Counted from the first letter of the stretch, positions 1-5,812 are shown. The stretch: DNA of 12,551 nucleotides from Lachnospiraceae bacterium UBA7729 (GCA_002482005.1 DLFD01000049.1:5010-17560); one strand, 5' to 3'. Notes: generated by a model not told the origin, from the sequence alone. Numbers and translations: made by a program.

Positions 1-72
1 GCAGAGGCAGCACCTGAGGAAGCAGCGGAAGAGACTTCGGAGGAGAACTCCGAAGAGCCGAAGGAAGAGTAA
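1..72 (+). CDS. C-terminal end of an unidentified protein with an acidic Ala/Glu tail (partial)
   Basis: Frame 1 is open from the window edge to a TAA at 70-72 and encodes 23 residues, almost all Glu, Ala, Pro, Ser and Lys (start AEAAPEEAAEETSEEN, end SEEPKEE). Such low-complexity acidic tails occur on many clostridial proteins, so the family cannot be named from this piece. The reading as a real gene end rests on the strongly biased composition and on the terminator-like hairpin that follows at 126-182. The composition resembles the acidic insertion in the neighbouring HtpG, but this does not show a functional link. Confidence 0.65.
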   Translation, partial: AEAAPEEAAEETSEENSEEPKEE

Positions 73-125
73 GTACAGGAAAGCAGTGAACAGACATTGT
101 TTTCCTGACACAGAAAGTATGACCG

Positions 126-182
126 GCTGCAGGCCGGGCAGGGAAGCCGTATGGAGTCTCTGCCTGAGCCTGCAGCTTTTTT
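126..182 (+). terminator. Rho-independent terminator of the upstream gene
   Basis: A perfect 9-bp stem, GCTGCAGGC at 126-134 with GCCTGCAGC at 168-176, is followed directly by six T (177-182). Inner bases (GGGCAG at 136-141 with CTGCCT near 160-165) can extend the pairing. It lies 53 bases after the TAA of the upstream gene. A smaller inverted repeat (CAGGAAA 76-82, TTTCCTG 101-107) precedes it. Confidence 0.85.
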
Positions 183-312
183 GCAGCAACAGGGTCTCGG
201 TGGCCATCGTGTTTGCACGAATAGACACCAGAGTCCCGCCTGCTCGATTCGGGCGGCGGACAGACTGCGGATGCCCATGCTGCCAGAGAAAGATTCTGCA
301 CGGCAGGAGCTG
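183..312. other. Hairpin-rich non-coding stretch of unknown role
   Basis: About 130 bases between the terminator and the CIRCE element, with no convincing gene. It folds on paper into successive hairpins. The first has an outer stem of 192-202 with 226-237, with one mismatch and one bulge, enclosing TCGTG (207-211), loop TTTG and CACGA (216-220). The second is CCGCC 236-240 with GGCGG 252-256, which competes with the base of the first. The third is CTGCC 280-284 with GGCAG 302-306, with AGAA and TTCT inside. No promoter was found for it. It could be a small RNA, decayed sequence or simply a GC-rich spacer. A short open frame across it (86-316) lacks a ribosome binding site and looks incidental. 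Confidence 0.35.
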
Positions 313-339
313 CTAGCACTCGACTGATATGAGTGCTAA
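313..339 (+). promoter_or_regulatory. CIRCE operator (HrcA binding site) upstream of htpG
   Basis: CTAGCACTC (313-321), nine spacer bases (322-330) and GAGTGCTAA (331-339) match the CIRCE consensus TTAGCACTC-N9-GAGTGCTAA with a single mismatch in the left arm. CIRCE is bound by the heat-shock repressor HrcA, which normally controls groESL and dnaK operons. Here the element ends seven bases before the predicted -35 of htpG, so HrcA would be expected to hinder polymerase loading and to release htpG on heat stress. Placement just upstream of the -35, rather than between promoter and start codon, is somewhat unusual. Confidence 0.93.
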
Positions 340-346
340 ATTTTCC

Positions 347-375
347 TTGACTTTTCCTCAGCACGGCTTTACACT
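347..375 (+). promoter_or_regulatory. Predicted vegetative sigma-factor promoter of htpG
   Basis: TTGACT (347-352, 5 of 6 consensus) and TACACT (370-375, 4 of 6) are separated by 17 bases. Transcription would start near 382, giving a leader of about 94 bases before the ATG at 476. No better promoter is visible upstream of the CIRCE element. Confidence 0.65.
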
Positions 376-390
376 CTTCTGTGTTGGTGA

Positions 391-419
391 TATCCGGGAA
401 CGGATGAAAATCCCGGATA
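391..419 (+). promoter_or_regulatory. 5'-leader stem-loop of htpG mRNA
   Basis: TATCCGGGA (391-399) and TCCCGGATA (411-419) form a perfect 9-bp inverted repeat with an 11-base loop. It starts about nine bases after the predicted transcript start and ends well before the ribosome binding site (GAGGAGG, 461-467). No run of T follows, so it is not a normal attenuator. It could protect the mRNA 5' end, act as a DNA operator for a second repressor, or have no role. Confidence 0.55.
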
Positions 420-475
420 CCGACTTTTCGTGAAAGAGAAGGTCCTGCAACAGGGGATTTGAGGAGGAACAGACG

Positions 476-2737
476 ATGGAGACAAGAAAAGGCAATGTTT
501 CGATCAACAGCGAGAACATGCTGCCGATCATCAAGAAGTGGCTTTACAGTGACAAGGACATCTTTGTCAGGGAAGTGATCTCGAACGGCTCCGACGCGAT
601 CGCCAAGCTTCACAAGCTGGAGATGATGGGCGAATACGAGTACCCGGATAAGCATAAGGACTCGATCAAGGTCGTCGTGGATCCGGAGAAGAAGACGGTC
701 AGCTTTGCCGATACCGGCCTGGGCATGACCGCTGACGAGGTGGAGAAGTATATCACGCAGATCGCATTTTCAGGCGCTACTGCTTTCTTTGAGAAGTACA
801 AGGACAAGGCCAACAAGGACGATATCATCGGACACTTCGGACTGGGGTTCTATTCCGTATTCATGGTATCGGATCTGGTCACCATCGATACCCTGAGCTA
901 CCAGAAGGGGGCGACTGCTGTCCACTGGGAGTGTGACGGCGGCGACACCTATACCATCGGTGACGGAGACTATTCCGAGGTCGGAACCAAGGTTACCCTG
1001 CATCTGAATGAGGATAATGTCGAGTTTTCCAACAAATACCGTATGCAGGAAGTGCTGGAGCGCTACTGCAGCTTCATGCCTGTCGGGATCTTCCTGAGTC
1101 AGGAGGGAGAGAAGCAGGAATACGAGGAAGTGGAGAAGGATCAGGTGAAGGAAGACGATGTTGTCGTCGAACCGGTCCATCATGATGCAGTCACCCGTGA
1201 GGAGGACGACGGAAAGGGCGGCAAGAAGACGGTCGAAGTTGAGCCTGCAAAGGATCTGATCAAGATCAACAAGCGCCCGGTGTCGGTCTCCGACATTCAT
1301 CCACTGTGGCAGAAGACCCCGAGCCAGTGCACTGACCAGGAGTACAAGGATTTCTACACCAAGGTCTTCAATGACTACCGCGAACCGCTGTTCTGGATCC
1401 ATCTGAACATGGACTATCCGTTCAACATGAAGGGCATCCTCTACTTCCCGAAGATCAATACTGAGTATGAGTCGATCGAGGGCTCCATCAAGCTCTACAG
1501 CAACCAGGTCTTCGTTGCGGACAACATCAAGGAGATCGTTCCGGAATACATGGTTGCCCTGAAGGGGATCATCGACTGCCCGGACTTCCCGCTGAACGTA
1601 TCGAGATCCGCACTGCAGAACGATGGCTTCGTGAAGAAGATGTCCGACTACATCGCGAAGAAGGTCGCCGACAAGCTGAGCGGCATGTGCAAGACGAAGC
1701 GTGAGGACTATGAGAAGTACTGGGATGACATCAATCCGTTCCTGAAGTATGGCTATCTCCGCGACGAGAAGTTCCAGAAGCACATGAAGGATTTCATGCT
1801 CTTCAAGGATATCGAAGGGAAGTACTTCACCCTGAAGGAATATCTGGAGCATATTGCCCCGAAGGACGGAAAGAAGGATGCTTCGGATGAAGATGCTCAG
1901 GCTGCAGAGGCTGCTTCCGGTACCGTGGAAGGCGCGGGTACTTCTGCTTCCGCCGGGGAGAATACGAAGGCGGACGATACGGTTGACTTCACCGAGAATC
2001 CGGAAGAGATGAAGAAGGAATCTGACGAAAAGTCAGACGATGAGAAGGCAGCGGAGGCGGAAGCCGGCAAGGCGGCAGAGTCCGGAGACCAGGCTGCTTC
2101 TTCCGACGGGAAGGATGAAAAGAAGAAGACTACCATCTACTACGTCACGGATGAGGTCCAGCAGGGCCAGTACGTCCGTCTGTTCCGCGAGCAGAAGCTG
2201 GATGCGGTCATCATGAAGATGAACATCGACACTCCGTTCATCCAGAAACTGGAACAGGAAGATGAAAACATCTCCTTCCGCCGCATTGATGCCGATGTCA
2301 CCGGTTCCCTGAAGGAGGAAGGCGACGCCGATACCCTGAAGAAGGAGACCGAGGACCTTCAGAAGATCTTCAAGGATGCCCTGAAGAAGGAAAGACTTAC
2401 AGTGAAAGTCGAAAAGCTGAAGGATGAAAACATCTCTTCCATGCTGACTCTGTCCGAGGAAGGACGCCGCATGCAGGAGATGATGAAGATGTACAGCGCC
2501 GGCGCCGGAAGCATGGATATGGATATGTTTGCACCGGATGAGACCCTGACCCTGAACGAGAACAATAATATCGTTCAGTATATGCTTGCCCATCAGGACG
2601 GAGAGCACACACCGATGTTTGCAAAGCAGCTGTACGATCTGGCAGCGATCGCGAACGGACCGCTGAAGCCGGAAGAGATGACCGAGTTCATCAGAAGATC
2701 CAATGAGATCATGATGATCGTCGCGAAAGAGCGGTAA
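476..2737 (+). CDS. htpG: Molecular chaperone HtpG (bacterial Hsp90) with two charged insertions
   Basis: HtpG is a cytosolic, dimeric, ATP-driven chaperone that remodels client proteins. The N-terminal GHKL ATPase domain shows E33 and N37 in EVISNGSDA, D79 in DTGLGM and the lid glycines of GHFGLGFYS (119-127). The middle domain holds the ATP-contacting R377 in LNVSRSALQ. The C-terminal dimerisation domain includes a Met-rich helix (MQEMMKMY). At 753 residues it is about 120 longer than the E. coli protein (624). The extra length is a charged linker near residues 215-262, between the ATPase and middle domains, and an Ala/Glu/Ser/Asp-rich stretch of about 90 residues (462-551) just before TIYYVTDE. 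No eukaryotic MEEVD tail is present (it ends IVAKER). GHFGLGF and SRSALQ resemble the Bacteroidetes-like branch as I remember it. The start is fixed by GAGGAGG at 461-467, eight bases before the ATG. CIRCE upstream implies HrcA control. Confidence 0.97.
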   Translation: METRKGNVSINSENMLPIIKKWLYSDKDIFVREVISNGSDAIAKLHKLEMMGEYEYPDKHKDSIKVVVDPEKKTVSFADTGLGMTADEVEKYITQIAFSGATAFFEKYKDKANKDDIIGHFGLGFYSVFMVSDLVTIDTLSYQKGATAVHWECDGGDTYTIGDGDYSEVGTKVTLHLNEDNVEFSNKYRMQEVLERYCSFMPVGIFLSQEGEKQEYEEVEKDQVKEDDVVVEPVHHDAVTREEDDGKGGKKTVEVEPAKDLIKINKRPVSVSDIHPLWQKTPSQCTDQEYKDFYTKVFNDYREPLFWIHLNMDYPFNMKGILYFPKINTEYESIEGSIKLYSNQVFVADNIKEIVPEYMVALKGIIDCPDFPLNVSRSALQNDGFVKKMSDYIAKKVADKLSGMCKTKREDYEKYWDDINPFLKYGYLRDEKFQKHMKDFMLFKDIEGKYFTLKEYLEHIAPKDGKKDASDEDAQAAEAASGTVEGAGTSASAGENTKADDTVDFTENPEEMKKESDEKSDDEKAAEAEAGKAAESGDQAASSDGKDEKKKTTIYYVTDEVQQGQYVRLFREQKLDAVIMKMNIDTPFIQKLEQEDENISFRRIDADVTGSLKEEGDADTLKKETEDLQKIFKDALKKERLTVKVEKLKDENISSMLTLSEEGRRMQEMMKMYSAGAGSMDMDMFAPDETLTLNENNNIVQYMLAHQDGEHTPMFAKQLYDLAAIANGPLKPEEMTEFIRRSNEIMMIVAKER

Positions 2738-2767
2738 ATCATCTTTTCGGAAGAAAAGCAGCCTGGG

Positions 2768-3358
2768 TCATAGTTTCTCTGCCTCGATGTTTTTGGCTGC
2801 AAAGAACTTCAGCACCATGTCGTCCCATGCGTGGTCCAGGGACTTGTCCAGTGTGAAGGTCTTCATGGAAGTGCCGCTGGTGCAGGTCACCTCTCCATGC
2901 TGGAAGACGATGTTGAGGAAGAGACCGTCGACCTGGTCTGCTGAAAAAGAAACTCCGCTGTGCCGGATCACGCTTTCAATGCTCTTTCTTGCCATCTTGA
3001 GGACGATCCGGAAGCTGATCGGTGTGTGGCTGCCTCTGACGATGGAAGCAACATAGATCCGCATTCTCATCCAGGAAGGTTCTTCGCCAGGCAGGCTCTG
3101 CGAATCTGGCTGATCGCTCTCGTTTTTCAGGACAGGCTGAACAAGCTGATTTCCTGATCCGGCGAAGGAGCCCTCTTCGGCATGACTTTTCTGCCTTTCT
3201 TCCATGCTGAGGAAATAGTCCGGATGCCATGTCCCGTCGATCCGGAACGTTGTGAAAGTTGTCAGCTGGGCTTCTCCCAGCACGAATGTGTCAAAGGTAC
3301 TGCGGGACAGAAGATCCGACAGAAATCTCCTGGTATCGGGAATACGGACTGCAATCAA
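2768..3358 (-). CDS. DUF5721-like protein of unknown function (TTG start)
   Basis: A 196-residue soluble protein without signal peptide or membrane segment. Several motifs (IDGTWHPDYF near residue 41, QVDGLFLNI, TCTSGTS, FTLDKSLDHAWDDMV near the C-terminus) match what I recall of DUF5721, a family found mainly in Lachnospiraceae and related Clostridia, whose function is not known to me. Between the conserved N-terminal part (about 1-52) and the C-terminal part (about 97-196) lies a hydrophilic Glu/Ser/Gln/Pro-rich linker. No ATG or GTG fits the start. The first codon is TTG (read at 3358-3356), preceded by a perfect AGGAGG (complement of 3368-3373) at a nine-base spacing, so TTG is chosen. 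The gene converges on htpG with only 30 bases between stops and no strong terminator there. Family assignment is from memory; no role should be inferred. Confidence 0.85.
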   Translation of the reverse strand: MIAVRIPDTRRFLSDLLSRSTFDTFVLGEAQLTTFTTFRIDGTWHPDYFLSMEERQKSHAEEGSFAGSGNQLVQPVLKNESDQPDSQSLPGEEPSWMRMRIYVASIVRGSHTPISFRIVLKMARKSIESVIRHSGVSFSADQVDGLFLNIVFQHGEVTCTSGTSMKTFTLDKSLDHAWDDMVLKFFAAKNIEAEKL

Positions 3359-3423
3359 TGAAAGATACCTCCTGGGGATAAGATGATGAAAAAGATACGC
3401 CCTGCCGCGCTGATCAGATAGGA

Positions 3424-3454
3424 TTGACAGGAAGCGGTGCGCTCTTAGTATAAC
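3424..3454 (+). promoter_or_regulatory. Weak candidate promoter for the SH3-repeat gene
   Basis: TTGACA (3424-3429, perfect) is followed by TATAAC (3449-3454, 5 of 6) at a long 19-base spacing, or by TAGTAT (3446-3451, 4 of 6) at 16 bases. It overlaps the candidate minus-strand promoter, which would make the two mutually exclusive. It is about 230 bases from the SH3 gene, so a closer promoter may exist. TTGTAG 3557-3562 with GATAGT 3580-3585 is an even poorer match. Confidence 0.25.
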
Positions 3455-3455
3455 A
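3447..3455 (-). promoter_or_regulatory. Candidate extended -10 promoter of the DUF5721-like gene
   Basis: Read on the minus strand the bases are TGTTATACT, an extended -10 (TGn) joined to TATACT (5 of 6). No good -35 lies 16-18 bases upstream, as often seen with extended -10 promoters. Transcription would start near 3440, leaving a leader of about 80 bases. Confidence 0.4.
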
Positions 3456-3493
3456 TCCGGGAAGAGGATAAGAGGCAGAATTTTCCGAAATCC

Positions 3494-3540
3494 TTAAGAA
3501 AAAATTCTGAATCGGGACCGGTTCAGACAAGTTTTCTTAA
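3494..3540. repeat. Nested 47-base quasi-palindrome in a divergent intergenic region
   Basis: Outer arms TTAAGAAAA (3494-3502) and TTTTCTTAA (3532-3540) are perfect inverted repeats. Inside them TCTGAA (3506-3511) pairs with TTCAGA (3522-3527), and CGG (3513-3515) with CCG (3518-3520). A terminator is not expected here because the flanking genes point away from each other, and the T-rich arm is part of the pairing rather than a free tail. An operator for a shared regulator, or a structured leader of the SH3 gene, are the main alternatives. The rest of the 323-base gap holds the candidate promoters and the inverted repeat at 3563-3599. Confidence 0.55.
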
Positions 3541-3562
3541 TTTGCACCCCCGCCTGTTGTAG

Positions 3563-3599
3563 TCTCTGCGTGAATATGCGATAGTATCCTTAGCAGAGA
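3563..3599. repeat. 7-bp inverted repeat upstream of the SH3-repeat gene
   Basis: TCTCTGC (3563-3569) and GCAGAGA (3593-3599) are perfect inverted repeats 23 bases apart. They flank the AT-rich segment GATAGTAT, a possible -10. The spacing suits a DNA operator more than an RNA hairpin, but a match this short could be chance. Confidence 0.3.
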
Positions 3600-3681
3600 T
3601 GAAAAAGTGTTTTCCGGTTAGCCTGGAATAAGAAAACGGAGACGGAAGGCACAGAAAAGAGAAAACAAGGGAGGGAATGAT

Positions 3682-4677
3682 ATGAGCAGAGACCGCGGAA
3701 GACAGTTTAAGATGACAGCAGTTTCATTCCTGCTGGCGCTCCTTATGATCATCGGGAGTTCATACGCAGGAAAGGGACTGCTTGATGCAGAGGCAGCTTC
3801 CAGCAATGTCTACAGAGTCCATGTGCAGACCGGGTATCTGGCGCTGCGCACAGCCAAGGCTTATGATTACAGTAACGAGATCGGAAAACTTTACACAGGC
3901 GAAACGGTCCAGGTGACCGACGCTTCAGACTCTGACTACTGGTATGTATATGCACCGACTCTCGGAAGATACGGATATGTGAACTGTGATTATCTCGAGG
4001 CAGTATATGATGATCCGGACTATTCTGTTGCAGGTGTTCCGATGACGGTACATGTGGATTCCGGCTATCTGGCTCTGCGCAATGGCAAGGCATACGATTA
4101 CAGGAACGAGATCGGAAAGATGTATTCCGGTGAGACGGTCTATGTGATCGATATGAACGATCCGACCTACTGGACGGTTTATTCCCCTAAGCTCGGGCTT
4201 ACCGGCTATACAAACAGGAAGTATCTATACTCGGGCTACAGTGATCAGGTATATTACAATGAGATGTTTGTCCATGTGGATTCCGGCTATCTTGCTCTGA
4301 GGACTGCCAAGGCTTACGACTACAGCAATGAGATCGGAAAGCTTTACAATGGGCAGAGTGTCTATGTTGAAGATGCAAGTGATCCTCAGTACTGGTGGGT
4401 ATACGCCCCGACGCTCGGAATGGATGGCTATGTCAACAAGGACTACCTTACAGGCGGAAACTACTATACTTACTATATCGGGACTTATACCGTCAGGGTC
4501 GAGAAGAACTATCTTGCTCTGAGGACTGCCAAGGCTTACGACTACAGCAATGAGATCGGAAAGCTGTACACCGGCGACACGGTCGATGTCATCGATGCTT
4601 CGGACTCTGCATACTGGTATGTCTATTCGCCGAAGCTGAACCTGTACGGCTATGTGAACTGCAATTATCTGTTCTGA
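3682..4677 (+). CDS. Secreted protein with four tandem bacterial SH3-like repeats
   Basis: A 331-residue exported protein. Residues 1-29 form a signal peptide: a basic start (MSRDRGRQFK), a hydrophobic core (FLLALLMII) and a likely cleavage after SYA-29 or, less likely, AEA-38. The rest is four SH3b-like modules, each with a YLALR motif (Tyr at 52, 129, 203, 277), then KAYDY, NEIGK, a V-x-V strand, a YW pair and GY-V/T-N-x-YL. Module spacing is 77, 74 and 74 residues, and the protein stops right after the fourth. There is no hydrolase, peptidase, LPXTG or membrane anchor. Bacterial SH3 modules usually bind cell-wall peptides or surface polymers, so a wall-associated binding role is inferred; the ligand is unknown. 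The ribosome binding site AAGGGAGGG (3668-3676 region) supports this ATG. No catalytic partner is encoded next to it. Confidence 0.9.
   Translation: MSRDRGRQFKMTAVSFLLALLMIIGSSYAGKGLLDAEAASSNVYRVHVQTGYLALRTAKAYDYSNEIGKLYTGETVQVTDASDSDYWYVYAPTLGRYGYVNCDYLEAVYDDPDYSVAGVPMTVHVDSGYLALRNGKAYDYRNEIGKMYSGETVYVIDMNDPTYWTVYSPKLGLTGYTNRKYLYSGYSDQVYYNEMFVHVDSGYLALRTAKAYDYSNEIGKLYNGQSVYVEDASDPQYWWVYAPTLGMDGYVNKDYLTGGNYYTYYIGTYTVRVEKNYLALRTAKAYDYSNEIGKLYTGDTVDVIDASDSAYWYVYSPKLNLYGYVNCNYLF
4287..4343 (+). repeat. 57-base exact direct repeat, copy 1 (SH3 module 3)
   Basis: This stretch, covering the codons for YLALRTAKAYDYSNEIGK, is identical base for base to 4509-4565. Flanking bases on both sides differ clearly, so the identity is a local patch within otherwise diverged modules. 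Confidence 0.9.
4509..4565 (+). repeat. 57-base exact direct repeat, copy 2 (SH3 module 4)
   Basis: Second copy of the block at 4287-4343, 222 bases downstream, in the same reading frame. It could serve for in-frame loss or gain of one module by recombination. Confidence 0.9.
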
Positions 4678-4686
4678 CGGAATTCT

Positions 4687-4714
4687 TTCAAAGTAAGACA
4701 TCATATGCTATGAT
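4687..4714 (+). promoter_or_regulatory. Candidate promoter for the degV-family gene
   Basis: TTCAAA (4687-4692, 4 of 6) and TATGAT (4709-4714, 5 of 6) are 16 bases apart. Transcription would begin near 4721, at the start of the hairpin at 4718-4746, leaving a leader of about 150 bases before the ATG at 4873. Confidence 0.4.
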
Positions 4715-4717
4715 AGC

Positions 4718-4746
4718 AGGAGGGCAAAAGTGATCTTTGCCCTCCT
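4718..4746 (+). terminator. Strong 11-bp hairpin after the SH3 gene: terminator or leader stem-loop
   Basis: AGGAGGGCAAA (4718-4728) and TTTGCCCTCCT (4736-4746) form a perfect 11-bp stem with a 7-base loop. It lies 40 bases after the SH3 gene stop, where a terminator is expected, but no T run follows on either strand (next bases AACTGTTACT). Because a candidate promoter sits just before it, it may instead be the 5' stem-loop of the degV transcript. The left arm contains a ribosome-binding-like AGGAGGG held in the stem, with no start codon nearby. Confidence 0.5.
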
Positions 4747-4872
4747 AACTGTTACTTATGGATGGGAGAGCACGTGTGACGGCATTCCATTCTGCCGCAG
4801 GCAGCATGATATCATAGGATGCAGGAAGCTGCGGGCGGCGGAATTTTTGTATGCATGGAAGGCGGATATCGT

Positions 4873-5712
4873 ATGAGTTTTCGCATTGTGACAGACAGCT
4901 GTGGAGAGATAACGGATGATATGAAGGAAAGTGGACTTTTTGTCAGCATTCCTTTCCTGATCGATATCAGCGGGCATCATTTTGTGGACGATGCTTCCTT
5001 TGACATACACAGATTTCTGAAGCTGGTGAAGGAAAGTCCCACCGTTGCAAAGACAGCCTGTCCGTCTCCGGAACGTTTTCAGAGAGCTTTTGACTGTGAA
5101 GCGGAGCATGTTTATGCGGTAACGATCTCCTCACAGCTTTCCGGAGCCTACAACAGCGCCATGCTCGCAAAGAGCATGGAGGAGGAAGATCATCCGGAGA
5201 AGAAGATCCACGTGTTCAATTCCAAGTCTGCATCGATCGGAGAGACTCTGATCGCCAGAAAGATCTGGGAATGCGAGAAGGAAGGTTTCAGCTTTGAACA
5301 CACGGTGGAAGCTGTGGAGGGATATATTGAGAGCCAGGTAACCTGGTTTGTGCTTGAGGATCTGGAGACTCTCAGAAAGAACGGCCGTCTGTCCAACTTC
5401 AAGGCAGCTCTGGCGACTGCGCTGAAGATCAAGCCAATCTGTTCTTCCACACCAGAAGGGACGATCCAGCAGGCAGGACAGGCAAGAGGCATCAACAAGG
5501 CACTTGTACGCATGGTCGACATGGCTGCGGAGGCGGCGGAGCATACGGAGAACAAGGAGATCGCAGTATCCTATGTCGCCTGTCCGGAGAGAGGCCAGAT
5601 GGTACTTGATGCTCTGAAGGCGAGGATCCCGGCAAAGAATTATCTGCTCCTTCCGGCAAGCGGACTGACGACAACCTATGCGAATGAAGGCGGGATCGTT
5701 GTCGTTGTGTAA
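4873..5712 (+). CDS. DegV-family fatty-acid-binding protein (FakB-like)
   Basis: A 279-residue cytosolic protein with the two-domain DegV fold. DegV/FakB proteins hold a fatty acid and, in species with FakA, present it for phosphorylation before use in phospholipids. Diagnostic motifs are TDS (7-9), TACPSP (61-66), SSQLSGAY (86-93), RKNGRLSN (168-175) and the C-terminal GLTTTYANEGG. Length is typical of the family. The frame is open further upstream (ATG codons at 4819 and 4855), but the family start MSFRIVTDS and the purine-rich GGAAGGCGG just before 4873 favour this ATG. No fakA-like gene is nearby, and DegV paralogues are usually several per genome, so which lipid it carries cannot be told. 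It appears to be a single-gene unit between a hairpin and the next promoter. Confidence 0.93.
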   Translation: MSFRIVTDSCGEITDDMKESGLFVSIPFLIDISGHHFVDDASFDIHRFLKLVKESPTVAKTACPSPERFQRAFDCEAEHVYAVTISSQLSGAYNSAMLAKSMEEEDHPEKKIHVFNSKSASIGETLIARKIWECEKEGFSFEHTVEAVEGYIESQVTWFVLEDLETLRKNGRLSNFKAALATALKIKPICSSTPEGTIQQAGQARGINKALVRMVDMAAEAAEHTENKEIAVSYVACPERGQMVLDALKARIPAKNYLLLPASGLTTTYANEGGIVVVV

Positions 5713-5723
5713 GGCTGACAGTC

Positions 5724-5752
5724 TTGTAAATTGTGTCTTTCAGAAGTATAAT
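5724..5752 (+). promoter_or_regulatory. Predicted promoter of the small membrane protein gene
   Basis: TTGTAA (5724-5729, 4 of 6) and a perfect TATAAT (5747-5752) are separated by 17 bases, beginning 11 bases after the degV-family stop. Transcription would start near 5759. The small gene therefore has its own promoter. No terminator is visible between the two genes. Confidence 0.75.
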
Positions 5753-5812
5753 GGAGAACAGATTTTACTTTCGGGACTGAGGCGTCAGACCCGTGGATAG
5801 GAGATAAGGATT

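Larger units (their letters stand above)
3811..4674 (+). repeat. Array of four SH3-like coding repeats
   Basis: Four in-frame modules with equivalent TAT codons at 3835, 4066, 4288 and 4510, giving periods of 231, 222 and 222 bases. Modules 1 and 2 differ from the others by many silent changes, whereas modules 3 and 4 share a long identical block. Confidence 0.9.

Noticed and set aside
238..259. tRNA T-arm-like sequence (loop CTCGATT)
   Set aside because: The acceptor, D and anticodon parts cannot be assembled upstream, and there is no CCA or matching 5' end, so it is a chance resemblance.
86..316. Short Cys/Arg-rich open frame across the htpG upstream region
   Set aside because: It runs through a terminator hairpin and into CIRCE, has no ribosome binding site and shows no protein-like pattern.
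770..1852. Long open frame antisense to htpG (360 codons)
   Set aside because: It is complementary to conserved HtpG coding sequence, has hydrophobic Leu/Val-rich mirror composition and no ribosome binding site; it comes from the codon bias of htpG.
2738..2767. Terminator between convergent htpG and the DUF5721-like gene
   Set aside because: Only a weak AT-rich stem (CTTTTC / GAAAAG) is present in the 30-base gap and no T run follows, so I do not annotate it.
3811..4674. Regular repeats considered as a CRISPR or minisatellite array
   Set aside because: The period is 222-231 bases, in frame, and encodes SH3-like domains; there are no short identical repeats with unique spacers.
4819..4872. 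N-terminal extension of the DegV-family protein (18 extra residues)
   Set aside because: The extra residues are not family-like (Gly-rich), and the ATG at 4873 matches the family start and has its own purine-rich ribosome binding site.
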